Source of the DNA: DATFMH01 sp035267045
Lineage (GTDB): Bacteria; Bacteroidota; Rhodothermia; Balneolales; DATFMH01
DNA: 31,845 nucleotides
Reading direction: 5' to 3'
NCBI GenBank assembly: GCA_035267045.1
Contig: DATFMH010000032.1
Coordinates: 1 to 31,845 of the forward strand
Shown: piece after piece, positions 1 to 6,918 of the stretch
How positions within the stretch are numbered: the first letter of the stretch is position 1
Layout of the letters: each line of letters starts with the position of its first letter
The notes under the pieces: model-generated
The model's input: the letters and a program-made list of their open reading frames with translations, nothing else
What the model was told of the DNA's origin: nothing
Databases searched by the model: none
Made by a program: the position numbers and the translations under genes

Positions 1-162
1 TTGCTGGCCTTATGCGGAATAGCTTTTTATAGTATTTCCCCTGCATTTCATAAAGGGACAAGCCATTTTCTAGCCTCAATTATTGCTGCAGCCATTTTTT
101 TATTTTTATTAATCGGCTATATGTTTGGTAATAAAATTACAGGAGAGGAAAATGCGAAATAA
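1..162 (+). CDS. C-terminal end of an unrecognised membrane protein (cut by window edge)
   Basis: Frame 1 is open from the first base to a TAA at 160-162, giving 53 residues. There is one clear hydrophobic segment (about residues 28-43, rich in Ala, Ile, Phe and Leu), then a short polar tail ending in ENAK. The start lies outside the window. The next small gene begins inside it (ATG at 152), an 11-base overlap that suggests translational coupling. I do not recognise the family. The call rests on the open frame, the hydrophobic profile and the overlap. Confidence 0.55.
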   Translation: MLALCGIAFYSISPAFHKGTSHFLASIIAAAIFLFLLIGYMFGNKITGEENAK

Positions 163-358
163 GCTGATTGTTAACCTAATATCACTAAGTATTATTTTTC
201 TTATATCCGATTATATACTTATCTCTTCTAGTCTTAACAAGAATGGCTGGCAAATTGCATTGGCGGCGACTGGGTGCATCATTTTTTTTAGCTTACTTAC
301 CTTACTTATTCTACAATTAATTAATAGAAACGATTTCGAAAACCACCCCGTGAAATAA
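152..358 (+). CDS. Small two-helix membrane protein, unrecognised
   Basis: This 68-residue protein starts at ATG 152, chosen over an in-frame ATG at 125 because AGGAG at 141-145 sits 6 bases before it. Two long hydrophobic stretches (about residues 4-24 and 33-58) predict two membrane helices joined by a short polar loop (SSSLNKNG), with a short charged C-terminus. It overlaps the end of the preceding membrane protein gene, so the two are probably co-translated and may work together. No motif identifies a family. It is last in its unit: a long inverted repeat follows, then a gene on the other strand. Confidence 0.6.
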   Translation: MRNKLIVNLISLSIIFLISDYILISSSLNKNGWQIALAATGCIIFFSLLTLLILQLINRNDFENHPVK

Positions 359-379
359 TTTACTTAGTGTTATAGAAAT

Positions 380-437
380 TATACCCGTCTTACAGCTTTA
401 TCATATTTAAAATTTCTTTAACTGCCTGACGGGTATA
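380..437. terminator. Long inverted repeat between convergent genes, possible bidirectional terminator
   Basis: TATACCCGTC at 380-389 is exactly reverse-complementary to GACGGGTATA at 428-437. A further CAG/CTG pair (393-395 and 422-424) lies inside. The loop is long, about 38 bases and AT-rich. It sits midway between the end of the small membrane protein gene and the end of the DJ-1 gene, where transcripts from both sides would finish. It lacks a clean T run, so termination is inferred from position and symmetry. Confidence 0.4.
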
Positions 438-476
438 TTTTCAAAATTGTATTACCATTTTATTTTTATTGCAAAA

Positions 477-1058
477 TCATAACTCAATCTTCGTTCCCAG
501 TACTTTAAGAAATTGTGAAAGCCACGCGGCATGTGCCGGCCAGGCAGGTGCTGTTACCAAATTCCCGTCTGTATATGCCTGATCAACAGGAATATCCATA
601 AATGTACCACCGCTCTCATTCACTTCAGGGCCTACAGCCGGATAAGCACTTGCTTTCTTTCCTTTCAATGCACCTGCCGCTGCCATCAGTTGGGCTCCAT
701 GACATATTGATGCAATGGGTTTGTCATTTTCTGAAAAATGACGAATAATATCTAATACTTTGTCGTTTAAACGCAAATATTCAGGAGCGCGCCCACCGGG
801 AATAACCAAAGCGTCATAATTTTCCGGTTTAACATCATCAAAATTGGCATTAATGGTAAACAGGTGGCCCGGTTTTTCACTATAGGTCTGATCCCCTACA
901 AAATCATGTACCGCCGTTTTTACTTTGTCTCCTTTTTTCTTATCCGGGCATACAGCATCTACCTTATGCCCAACCATCTGAAGTGCCTGGAATGGAACCA
1001 TTGCTTCCAGGTCTTCCATAAAATCACCGACAAGCATTAATATTTTCTTTGCAGCCAT
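477..1058 (-). CDS. DJ-1/PfpI family protein
   Basis: This 193-residue protein belongs to the DJ-1/ThiJ/PfpI class of the glutamine-amidotransferase fold. Family members include protein and sugar deglycases, glyoxalases and chaperones, so the exact substrate cannot be read here. The nucleophile elbow ASICHGAQLM carries Cys119 followed by His120, and the acidic partner is probably Glu18 in MEDLE. The stretch around VIPGGRAPEYL and the C-terminal DGNLVTAPAWPAH resemble the plant DJ-1D type of single-domain unit, as I remember it. I chose the ATG at 1058 because AGGAG lies 6 bases upstream; an in-frame ATG at 1094 would add 12 lysine-rich residues and has no such site. It is probably a cytoplasmic stress protein, downstream of plsC on the same strand but separated by 180 bases. 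Confidence 0.88.
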   Translation of the reverse strand: MAAKKILMLVGDFMEDLEAMVPFQALQMVGHKVDAVCPDKKKGDKVKTAVHDFVGDQTYSEKPGHLFTINANFDDVKPENYDALVIPGGRAPEYLRLNDKVLDIIRHFSENDKPIASICHGAQLMAAAGALKGKKASAYPAVGPEVNESGGTFMDIPVDQAYTDGNLVTAPAWPAHAAWLSQFLKVLGTKIEL

Positions 1059-1238
1059 GAAGAGCTCCTTTTTTTTAAAATGTTTAATTGACAAATAATT
1101 TCATTTAATCAGGTACCTTGTAAAACAGAGAAGAAGCCCATATCGTTTACAGAGGTGATCAAAAATCAAGCTGCGTATGGATTTACTTCCACAACTTATT
1201 ATCGCCTAATCATATGTCGTTTAGTTGAGAACTACTCG

Positions 1239-2018
1239 TCAACTTTGGCTTTCTTTTTTCTTAGCCAAACCATCTATTTGAGCAGGTGGCACATCCCGCC
1301 ATTCAGCAATCTGTTCAATAATTGCCTGGCGTGTCTTATCTCTTAATTCAGCAACCTGATCCCGGTTCATGTCCTCGGTTCCAATGGGTTCCAGTACCCG
1401 TAACTTAACAACCTGTGTTTTTCCGAATTTCCAACTGTGTTTGGGCAGACAGTCACGAGATCCGTCAAGGGCAAGCGGTAATACTGGAACACCGGCTTTT
1501 ATAGCGAGGAGAAAAGCGCCGTCATTGAATCTATGGACCTTACCGTTTAAGGAACGGGTTCCCTCAGGAAAAAACATTACCGAACATTTCTTCTTAAGGT
1601 ATGAAAGGGTTTCGATCAGCGATTGTGCACGACGGCTGTCTGCTTTGCGGTCCACAGAAATATCTCCGGCCATTTTCATCATCCAACCAACTACCGGCGT
1701 ATCAAATAACTCTTTTTTGGCAATCCACTTCATTTCCCATGGAAGATGTGATATTAAAGGGATATCAGCCATAGATTGGTGGTTGCTGACTACGATATAT
1801 GGTTTACGGGGATCAGCAACATCATAACCGTCTATTTGAAGCTTCCAGGTTGGATTAACCTTGGTTATGGCCACACCGAGGCGCCGGAACCAACGCCCCG
1901 TACGGTATTTAACCGGATCACGATCAAATATATAAATAATACCCAAAAGTGGCAGCCAGAATAAAATCAATGCAATGACTGCAAACCAAATGCTTATCGA
2001 ACTGATTATCTTAAACAT
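1239..2018 (-). CDS. plsC: 1-acyl-sn-glycerol-3-phosphate acyltransferase (PlsC family)
   Basis: This enzyme would transfer a fatty acyl group to the sn-2 position of lysophosphatidic acid, giving phosphatidic acid for membrane lipid synthesis. Of 259 residues, the first 30 are a hydrophobic membrane anchor. The acyltransferase motif NHQSMAD places His80 and Asp85 in the HX4D catalytic arrangement. FPEGTRS at 150-156 is the phosphate-binding motif, and VPVLPLALDG near 176 is the later conserved block. The C-terminus is charged and ends in a KKK-rich tail. Length and motif order are normal for PlsC. It follows secA on the same strand, but a terminator separates them. No Shine-Dalgarno-like site is obvious. 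Confidence 0.9.
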   Translation of the reverse strand: MFKIISSISIWFAVIALILFWLPLLGIIYIFDRDPVKYRTGRWFRRLGVAITKVNPTWKLQIDGYDVADPRKPYIVVSNHQSMADIPLISHLPWEMKWIAKKELFDTPVVGWMMKMAGDISVDRKADSRRAQSLIETLSYLKKKCSVMFFPEGTRSLNGKVHRFNDGAFLLAIKAGVPVLPLALDGSRDCLPKHSWKFGKTQVVKLRVLEPIGTEDMNRDQVAELRDKTRQAIIEQIAEWRDVPPAQIDGLAKKKESQS

Positions 2019-2039
2019 GTACGCTTTTGTTTATAAATA

Positions 2040-2055
2040 TTATAAGAACTTATAA
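2040..2055. promoter_or_regulatory. Short AT-rich palindrome upstream of plsC
   Basis: TTATAAG (2040-2046) and CTTATAA (2049-2055) are perfect arms around a two-base centre. The site lies 22 bases before the plsC start on the minus strand, where an operator or promoter element would sit. No protein is known to me that binds this exact sequence; AT-rich palindromes of this size also arise by chance. Confidence 0.25.
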
Positions 2056-2186
2056 GATAATGATTTCAAGTGTTAACCTTTGATAAAAAAAACACAAAAC
2101 CTTGTACTAACCTCATCTGAAAAAGAGAGTAGATTACTCAATTTTGACTAAAGAGCAAATAGACAGTTTTAATCACTAATACTAAT

Positions 2187-2218
2187 AAAAAAGGAGCTAT
2201 CTAATGTAAGACAGCTCC
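2187..2218 (-). terminator. Rho-independent terminator after secA
   Basis: Read on the minus strand, GGAGCTGTCT pairs with AGATAGCTCC (10 pairs with one G-U) around a 6-base loop, followed directly by six T. It starts 29 bases past the secA stop codon and separates secA from plsC. Confidence 0.85.
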
Positions 2219-2246
2219 CTTTAATTAATAAAATAATGGCTAATTA

Positions 2247-5200
2247 TCAGGCATTACGGCCATGACAGTGTTTATATTTCTTTCCGGATCCACATGGACA
2301 AGGATCATTCCGGCCGATTTTTTCACCAACAACAACCGGCTCTGGTTTACGATCGTTGGTCTGTGGTTGTCCATTTTGTTCCTGACTGTTGCCCATTCGG
2401 ATGCCCATTCCGGTACTCGATTCATGCTGCGTTTGCAGACGGCTCATATCCACTTTCTTCGTGGGCACGGGAGCTGCTTCAGCAAATTGCTCCTGATCAG
2501 CGCCTTCCGGTACGGCCTTCCAGATCAAGGAAATGATATCACTGTTCATTTCATCAATAAGCTGCTTAAACATTTCAAAAGCTTCACGTTTATATTCAAC
2601 CAGCGGGTCTTTTTGTCCGAAGGCCCGTAAACCGATACCTTCTTTGAGAGCGTCCAATTCACGTAAGTGTTCCATCCACTTATCGTCAATCATTGACAAA
2701 ACAGCTGTACGTTCGAGAGCTCGGGCAACTTCACGGCCTTTTGTTTCTATCGCTTTCTTAACATTGACAATGATCCTGAGGTATCGCATTCCATCCGTAA
2801 ATATAATCTGCACGACTTCAGGTTTCTTTTCATCGTCATTCTTTTCAATCTGTTTAAGAACATCGAAAACCGGGTCAGCTATTGCAGCTTCTTTCTTTTT
2901 ATAAACTTCCAGAGCACGGTTCACAATCAACTCTATCAATCCATCTTCCCCGAGTGCCGCCCATCTTTCACGATCAACTTCAAGATCCACGGCCAGTAAT
3001 CGTAATGTGTTTTCTTTGATATCTTCGAATTCACCATTCATGTAATATTCCATGACGATCCATTCTACGAGATCCTCGAGCATATCCTGAATATCACTTG
3101 TTAAACGATCACCCAGCAGGGCGTGCCGACGACGTTTATAAACCACATTACGCTGATTATTCAGTACATCATCATATTCAAGTTGTCGTTTACGAATGCT
3201 AAAGTTGTTTTGTTCAACACGCTTTTGTGCCCGTTCTATAGACTTAGATATCCACGGGTGCTGAATAACCTCTCCTTCTTCAAATTTGAGCTTATTCATG
3301 ATATTGGCTACCCGGTCGGAACCAAACAACCGCATCAATTCGTCTTCAAGGGAAACAAAAAATTGTGACTCACCCGGGTCACCCTGACGACCGGCACGGC
3401 CACGCAACTGCAAGTCAATCCGCCGGGATTCATGCCGTTCCGTTCCTAAAATGGCGAGACCACCCAATTCTTTTACGCCTTTTCCAAGTTTAATATCAGT
3501 ACCCCGACCAGCCATATTGGTAGCGATCGTAACCGCACCTTTTTGCCCGGCTCCGGCTACAATTTCACTTTCCCTTTTGTGATGCTTTGCATTCAAAACA
3601 TTATGAGGGATCTTATTTCGCTGAAGCATCCGGCTCATTGTCTCTGAGACTTCAACGCTGGTTGTACCTACAAGAACAGGCTGCCCTTTTTCATGATATT
3701 TACGAATCGTGTCAATGGCAGCGTTGTACTTCTCCCTCTTGGTACGGTAAACCAGGTCTTCCCGGTCATCTCTTCTAATCGGTTCATTAGTCGGTATTTC
3801 AACTACTTCAAGTTTATAAATCTCAAAAAATTCCGATTCTTCCGTTACAGCCGTACCGGTCATACCCGCTAATTTATGATACATCCGGAAATAATTCTGT
3901 AACGTAATAGTGGCGTATGTCTGAGTAGCCGCTTCAACCTTAACCTGCTCCTTGGCTTCAATAGCCTGGTGCAATCCATCAGAATAACGCCGGCCGGAAA
4001 GTACGCGTCCGGTGTGTTCATCCACAATATTGACCTTACCGTCCTGAACGATATATTCATCGTCTTTCTCGAAAAGAGTGTACGCTTTTAACAATTGGTT
4101 AACAGTGTGAATACGGTCACTCCGTTCGGCAAATAATCTATTGAGTTCCGCGAGTTCTTTTTCTTTCTGTTTCGACAGTTCCTTTTTCTTTTTCTCGATA
4201 TGAGTCTCTTTGAACTCATCACTGAACTCATCATTATTCTTAATGGCTTCAATCTCTTCCTGCTCAAGAGCCGTATATTTTTCTTCAATTTCCGATATAG
4301 CGACCCCCATATCCGGTATCACAAAAAACTCATCGTCTTCTTCGGCACCCGTAACGAAATGACGACCCTTTTCAGTCATTTCAATGGAGTTTAATTTATG
4401 ATCAACCGCGTAATAGAGTTCCTCATCAACAAAAGGAAGATGTTTTGCATTGTCCTGCAAATAAAAATATTCCGTACGTTGAACCAGCTTTTGTATCTGA
4501 GCATCCTGCATCAACTTTTGGAACTTATTGTTTTTCGGGAAACCCCGCTGTGCACGGTAGAAAGCCAAACCGGCTTTCTCCTCGTTCCCGTTTTTCAGCT
4601 CATTTTCTCCTTCTGCCACAATTTTGGCGACCAGTTTTTTCTGAGCTTCAACCAGGCCTCTTATACGGGGATTCAGTTCTTCATATTTCTTTGACTGTGT
4701 ATCTTCAGGGACAGGACCCGATATAATTAACGGGGTACGGGCTTCGTCAATTAAAATAGAGTCAACCTCATCAAGAATAGTGTAATGATGGCCTCTTTGA
4801 ACAAGCTGGTCGTCATCACTTGCCATATTATCGCGCAGGTAATCGAAACCGAATTCATTATTGGTACCATACGTGATATCAGCTTTATACGCTTTACGAC
4901 GCAACTCTGTATTAGGCTCATAGCGATCAATACAATCTACATGCAGATCATGGAAGTTAAATATAGGCTCATTCCACTCGGCATCACGTTTAGCCAGGTA
5001 ATCGTTGACCGTAACAATATGAACCCCTCTTCCGGCCAGGGCATTTAAATATGCCGGAAAGATAGCAACCAGTGTTTTACCTTCACCGGTTTTCATCTCA
5101 GCAATTTTACCCTGATGAAGTGCAACAGCACCCATGAGCTGAACATCGTAGGGTACCATCTCCCAGGTCATCTCATTGCCGGCCACTTTCCATGATTTGC

Positions 5201-5591
5201 CTACAAAACGGCGGCAGGTTTCTTTGAGAACGGCAAAAGCCTCTGGCATCAGATCCTCAAGAACATCCTCAAGTATCTCAAGCCATTCTTCGTCCAGTTT
5301 TTCAAGTTCGTCAGTCAGTTCCCGTCGTTCATCAACGGAGAGGGTATCTTCTTCCCCGCTTTTATTCAGTTTCTCTTTAATTTCATCAATTTGTTTCTGA
5401 ACACCGGCGGTGTCATCACGGATGATTTTTTTGAATGTTTCTGTTCGCCCTTTCAGGTCGTCATCCGATAGATCCCGCATCTCGTCATCATATGCATTAA
5501 CCTCTTCTACCAAAGGTTGTAGTTTTTTCAAGTCTCTTTCAGCACGTGATCCGAAAATCTTTTCGACGCCGTTTAAAAATTTATCAAACAT
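2247..5591 (-). CDS. secA: Preprotein translocase ATPase SecA
   Basis: SecA is the motor that drives unfolded preproteins through SecYEG using ATP. The 1114 residues hold a Walker A motif MKTGEGKT (166-173), DEVD (274-277), the ARTPLIISG block, GMTGTA and GRGTDIKLG, then the helical wing and scaffold. The C-terminal SEC-C zinc motif has Cys1098, Cys1100, Cys1109 and His1110, the usual SecB/lipid-binding tail. Walker A sits about 65 residues later than in E. coli SecA because of an acidic, helical insertion near residues 60-115. A second highly charged, coiled-coil-like block lies at about 430-490. Long SecA proteins are usual in Bacteroidota relatives. The start MFDKFLNGVEKIFG matches the family's N-terminus. 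It is divergent from rpmH and ends at a strong terminator. Confidence 0.98.
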   Translation of the reverse strand: MFDKFLNGVEKIFGSRAERDLKKLQPLVEEVNAYDDEMRDLSDDDLKGRTETFKKIIRDDTAGVQKQIDEIKEKLNKSGEEDTLSVDERRELTDELEKLDEEWLEILEDVLEDLMPEAFAVLKETCRRFVGKSWKVAGNEMTWEMVPYDVQLMGAVALHQGKIAEMKTGEGKTLVAIFPAYLNALAGRGVHIVTVNDYLAKRDAEWNEPIFNFHDLHVDCIDRYEPNTELRRKAYKADITYGTNNEFGFDYLRDNMASDDDQLVQRGHHYTILDEVDSILIDEARTPLIISGPVPEDTQSKKYEELNPRIRGLVEAQKKLVAKIVAEGENELKNGNEEKAGLAFYRAQRGFPKNNKFQKLMQDAQIQKLVQRTEYFYLQDNAKHLPFVDEELYYAVDHKLNSIEMTEKGRHFVTGAEEDDEFFVIPDMGVAISEIEEKYTALEQEEIEAIKNNDEFSDEFKETHIEKKKKELSKQKEKELAELNRLFAERSDRIHTVNQLLKAYTLFEKDDEYIVQDGKVNIVDEHTGRVLSGRRYSDGLHQAIEAKEQVKVEAATQTYATITLQNYFRMYHKLAGMTGTAVTEESEFFEIYKLEVVEIPTNEPIRRDDREDLVYRTKREKYNAAIDTIRKYHEKGQPVLVGTTSVEVSETMSRMLQRNKIPHNVLNAKHHKRESEIVAGAGQKGAVTIATNMAGRGTDIKLGKGVKELGGLAILGTERHESRRIDLQLRGRAGRQGDPGESQFFVSLEDELMRLFGSDRVANIMNKLKFEEGEVIQHPWISKSIERAQKRVEQNNFSIRKRQLEYDDVLNNQRNVVYKRRRHALLGDRLTSDIQDMLEDLVEWIVMEYYMNGEFEDIKENTLRLLAVDLEVDRERWAALGEDGLIELIVNRALEVYKKKEAAIADPVFDVLKQIEKNDDEKKPEVVQIIFTDGMRYLRIIVNVKKAIETKGREVARALERTAVLSMIDDKWMEHLRELDALKEGIGLRAFGQKDPLVEYKREAFEMFKQLIDEMNSDIISLIWKAVPEGADQEQFAEAAPVPTKKVDMSRLQTQHESSTGMGIRMGNSQEQNGQPQTNDRKPEPVVVGEKIGRNDPCPCGSGKKYKHCHGRNA

Positions 5592-5824
5592 GTGTATCGC
5601 TACGCTTATTATTTAAAACTCGTTTAGTTTTGCTGATGAATTTACGACAGCTTTTCCTTTAAGGCTATCTTAATTATTACCTTTTATCAAATTTGAGAAC
5701 TTAACTGCTGTCATAATTAATGGGGATAATTGACAATGACCAACCAGCAAAAATTAAAACATAATCAAATATTTATATGTTGTAATATGCATAGCCGGCA
5801 TATCCTCATCTATTACACTCAAAT

Positions 5825-5844
5825 AACGCAAAAAGTTGCGTTTT
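5825..5844. repeat. Hairpin in the secA-rpmH intergenic region
   Basis: AACGCAA (5825-5831) and TTGCGTT (5836-5842) form a perfect 7-pair stem around the loop AAAG, with TT continuing a four-T run. It could be a weak terminator or an operator. No gene ending just upstream on the plus strand would need a terminator here. Confidence 0.4.
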
Positions 5845-6014
5845 AATATACCTGTGAAGTAAACAATCCAATTTACACTTTATTCTTTCACTGTACAACT
5901 TATGGATTGGTTACGTAAATGAGCAACATTACACGAATATTATTCATTAATTGACGAAAAATTCTGTTGATAAATAAAAAAATAGAAATTTTCCTCTTAT
6001 CAATATTTAAAAAC

Positions 6015-6044
6015 TTTGTCATTTTTTGTTATCTTGTAGATCTG
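6015..6044 (+). promoter_or_regulatory. Possible promoter for rpmH operon
   Basis: TTTG at 6015-6018, an 18-base gap and TAGATCTG at 6037-6044 match the Bacteroidota promoter pattern (TTTG, then TAnnTTTG) with one mismatch, about 33 bases before the rpmH ATG. An alternative sigma-70-like reading is TTGTTA (6026-6031) and TATAAA (6047-6052) with a 15-base spacer. Which one is used cannot be told from sequence. Confidence 0.4.
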
Positions 6045-6076
6045 TCTATAAAACCCATTAAACAATCACAAACAAG

Positions 6077-6232
6077 ATGAAACGCACATATCAACCAAGT
6101 AAACGCAAAAAAGTAAATAAACACGGATTCCGTAAACGCAACGGGAGTACCGGTGGACGTGACGTTTTAAAGAGACGCCGTGCCAAAGGACGCCATAAAT
6201 TAACGGTAAGTGATGGCAATAAAGGTAAGTAA
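6077..6232 (+). CDS. rpmH: 50S ribosomal protein L34
   Basis: This 51-residue, very basic protein begins MKRTYQPSKRKKVNKHGF and contains the family's GFRKRNGSTGGRDVLKRRRAKGRHKL core. L34 is a small component of the large ribosomal subunit that packs into 23S rRNA. The tail SDGNKGK is slightly longer than the usual 44-47 residues. It leads the rpmH-rnpA-yidD-yidC set. Its last 20 bases are shared, in another frame, with the start of rnpA, so the extra tail and the overlap belong together. Confidence 0.97.
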   Translation: MKRTYQPSKRKKVNKHGFRKRNGSTGGRDVLKRRRAKGRHKLTVSDGNKGK

Positions 6233-6638
6233 AAACTTACCTTCGGATGATCCTTCCGCGCAAAGATTTACATTGCCTCGAAAGAATATCCTGAGAGGTA
6301 AAAAAAATTTTCAGCGAATATTCGGGAAGGGTATTCATCTTCACGCAAAAACCATCGATTTGCGGTTCCTTTTATTTTCCGATTCGAACGAGGGCTTTCG
6401 GATGGGGTTTGTAGCCAGTAAAAGGCTTGGCAATGCGGTAAAACGTAATCATATCAAACGGTTAATGCGAGAAGCATACCGTTTAAATCAACATATTTTG
6501 AGTGAATTTCGTAATAATGCTCTTGGCCTGCATTGTGTGCTGATTGCCAAGAACGCAGATTCAGACTTCAAAACCGTTGAAAAAGACTGTATCCACTTGT
6601 TAAAACAAGTTCGAAAACATATTCAAAATACCTTATAA
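6213..6638 (+). CDS. rnpA: Ribonuclease P protein component
   Basis: This protein assists the RNase P RNA in removing the 5' leader of precursor tRNA. From ATG 6213 it has 141 residues. The conserved core FTLPRKNILRGKKNFQRIF lies at 19-37, and the RNA-binding basic helix NAVKRNHIKRLMREAYR at 74-90. The first 18 residues are an unusual extension encoded within rpmH in another frame. Alternative starts are GTG 6210, just upstream, and TTG 6273, which would remove the extension and give a conventional N-terminus, LPRKNILRGKK. The 20-base overlap recalls the rpmH-rnpA overlap known from Thermus, though it is shorter here. Eight bases separate it from yidD. Confidence 0.95.
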   Translation: MAIKVSKNLPSDDPSAQRFTLPRKNILRGKKNFQRIFGKGIHLHAKTIDLRFLLFSDSNEGFRMGFVASKRLGNAVKRNHIKRLMREAYRLNQHILSEFRNNALGLHCVLIAKNADSDFKTVEKDCIHLLKQVRKHIQNTL

Positions 6639-6645
6639 TGAAGGT

Positions 6646-6882
6646 ATGAAGTACATTTTTATAGCAATAATTCGATTTTACCAACTGGCCATCTCGCCTT
6701 ATTTTCCCTCAAGTTGCCGATTTGAGCCTACCTGCAGCCAATACTCTATTAAAGCTCTGAAGCGTTTCGGAATCTTTAAAGGATCATGGCTGAGTATCAA
6801 ACGGATTTCCAAATGTCATCCGTGGCATGAGGGGGGGTATGATCCCGTTCCCAGTAAAAATAAAAACGTAACACATTCGTAA
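6646..6882 (+). CDS. yidD: Membrane protein insertion efficiency factor YidD
   Basis: YidD is a small amphipathic, membrane-associated protein that helps YidC insert proteins into the inner membrane. The 78 residues carry the family's invariant blocks: FYQLAISPYFPSSCRFEPTC, SQYSIKALKRFG and KCHPWHEGGYDPVP, with the three conserved cysteines (in SCRFEPTC and SKCHP). Length is normal. The gene lies between rnpA (7 bases before) and yidC (36 bases after), its standard position, supporting co-transcription with both. Confidence 0.97.
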   Translation: MKYIFIAIIRFYQLAISPYFPSSCRFEPTCSQYSIKALKRFGIFKGSWLSIKRISKCHPWHEGGYDPVPSKNKNVTHS

Positions 6883-6918
6883 CCATTTCAATTATAAACG
6901 GACACAACAGGAGTAAAT

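Larger units (their letters stand above)
5592..6076. other. AT-rich intergenic region between divergent secA and rpmH
   Basis: These 485 bases must hold the promoters of both secA (minus) and rpmH (plus). I see one compact hairpin (5825-5842), one likely rpmH promoter (6015-6044) and A/T-rich tracts near 5960-6000. One sequence related to a DnaA box lies on the minus strand at 5965-5973 (TTATCAACA), but a lone imperfect copy is not evidence for an origin. No convincing gene is present; a 36-codon ORF at 5736-5846 has no supporting signal. Confidence 0.6.

Noticed and set aside
2262..5616. Several ORFs opposite secA on the plus strand
   Set aside because: They lie antisense to a well-supported secA, show no motifs and have the Ser/Arg-rich or Phe/Leu-rich composition typical of shadow frames.
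5736..5846. 36-codon ORF upstream of rpmH
   Set aside because: No ribosome binding site, no recognisable motif, and its composition looks like translated AT-rich spacer; its end also overlaps a hairpin.
5941..6076. AT-rich region beside rpmH as a replication origin
   Set aside because: Only one imperfect DnaA-box-like sequence (TTATCAACA on the minus strand at 5965-5973) is visible, no cluster, and neither dnaA nor parAB is in the window.
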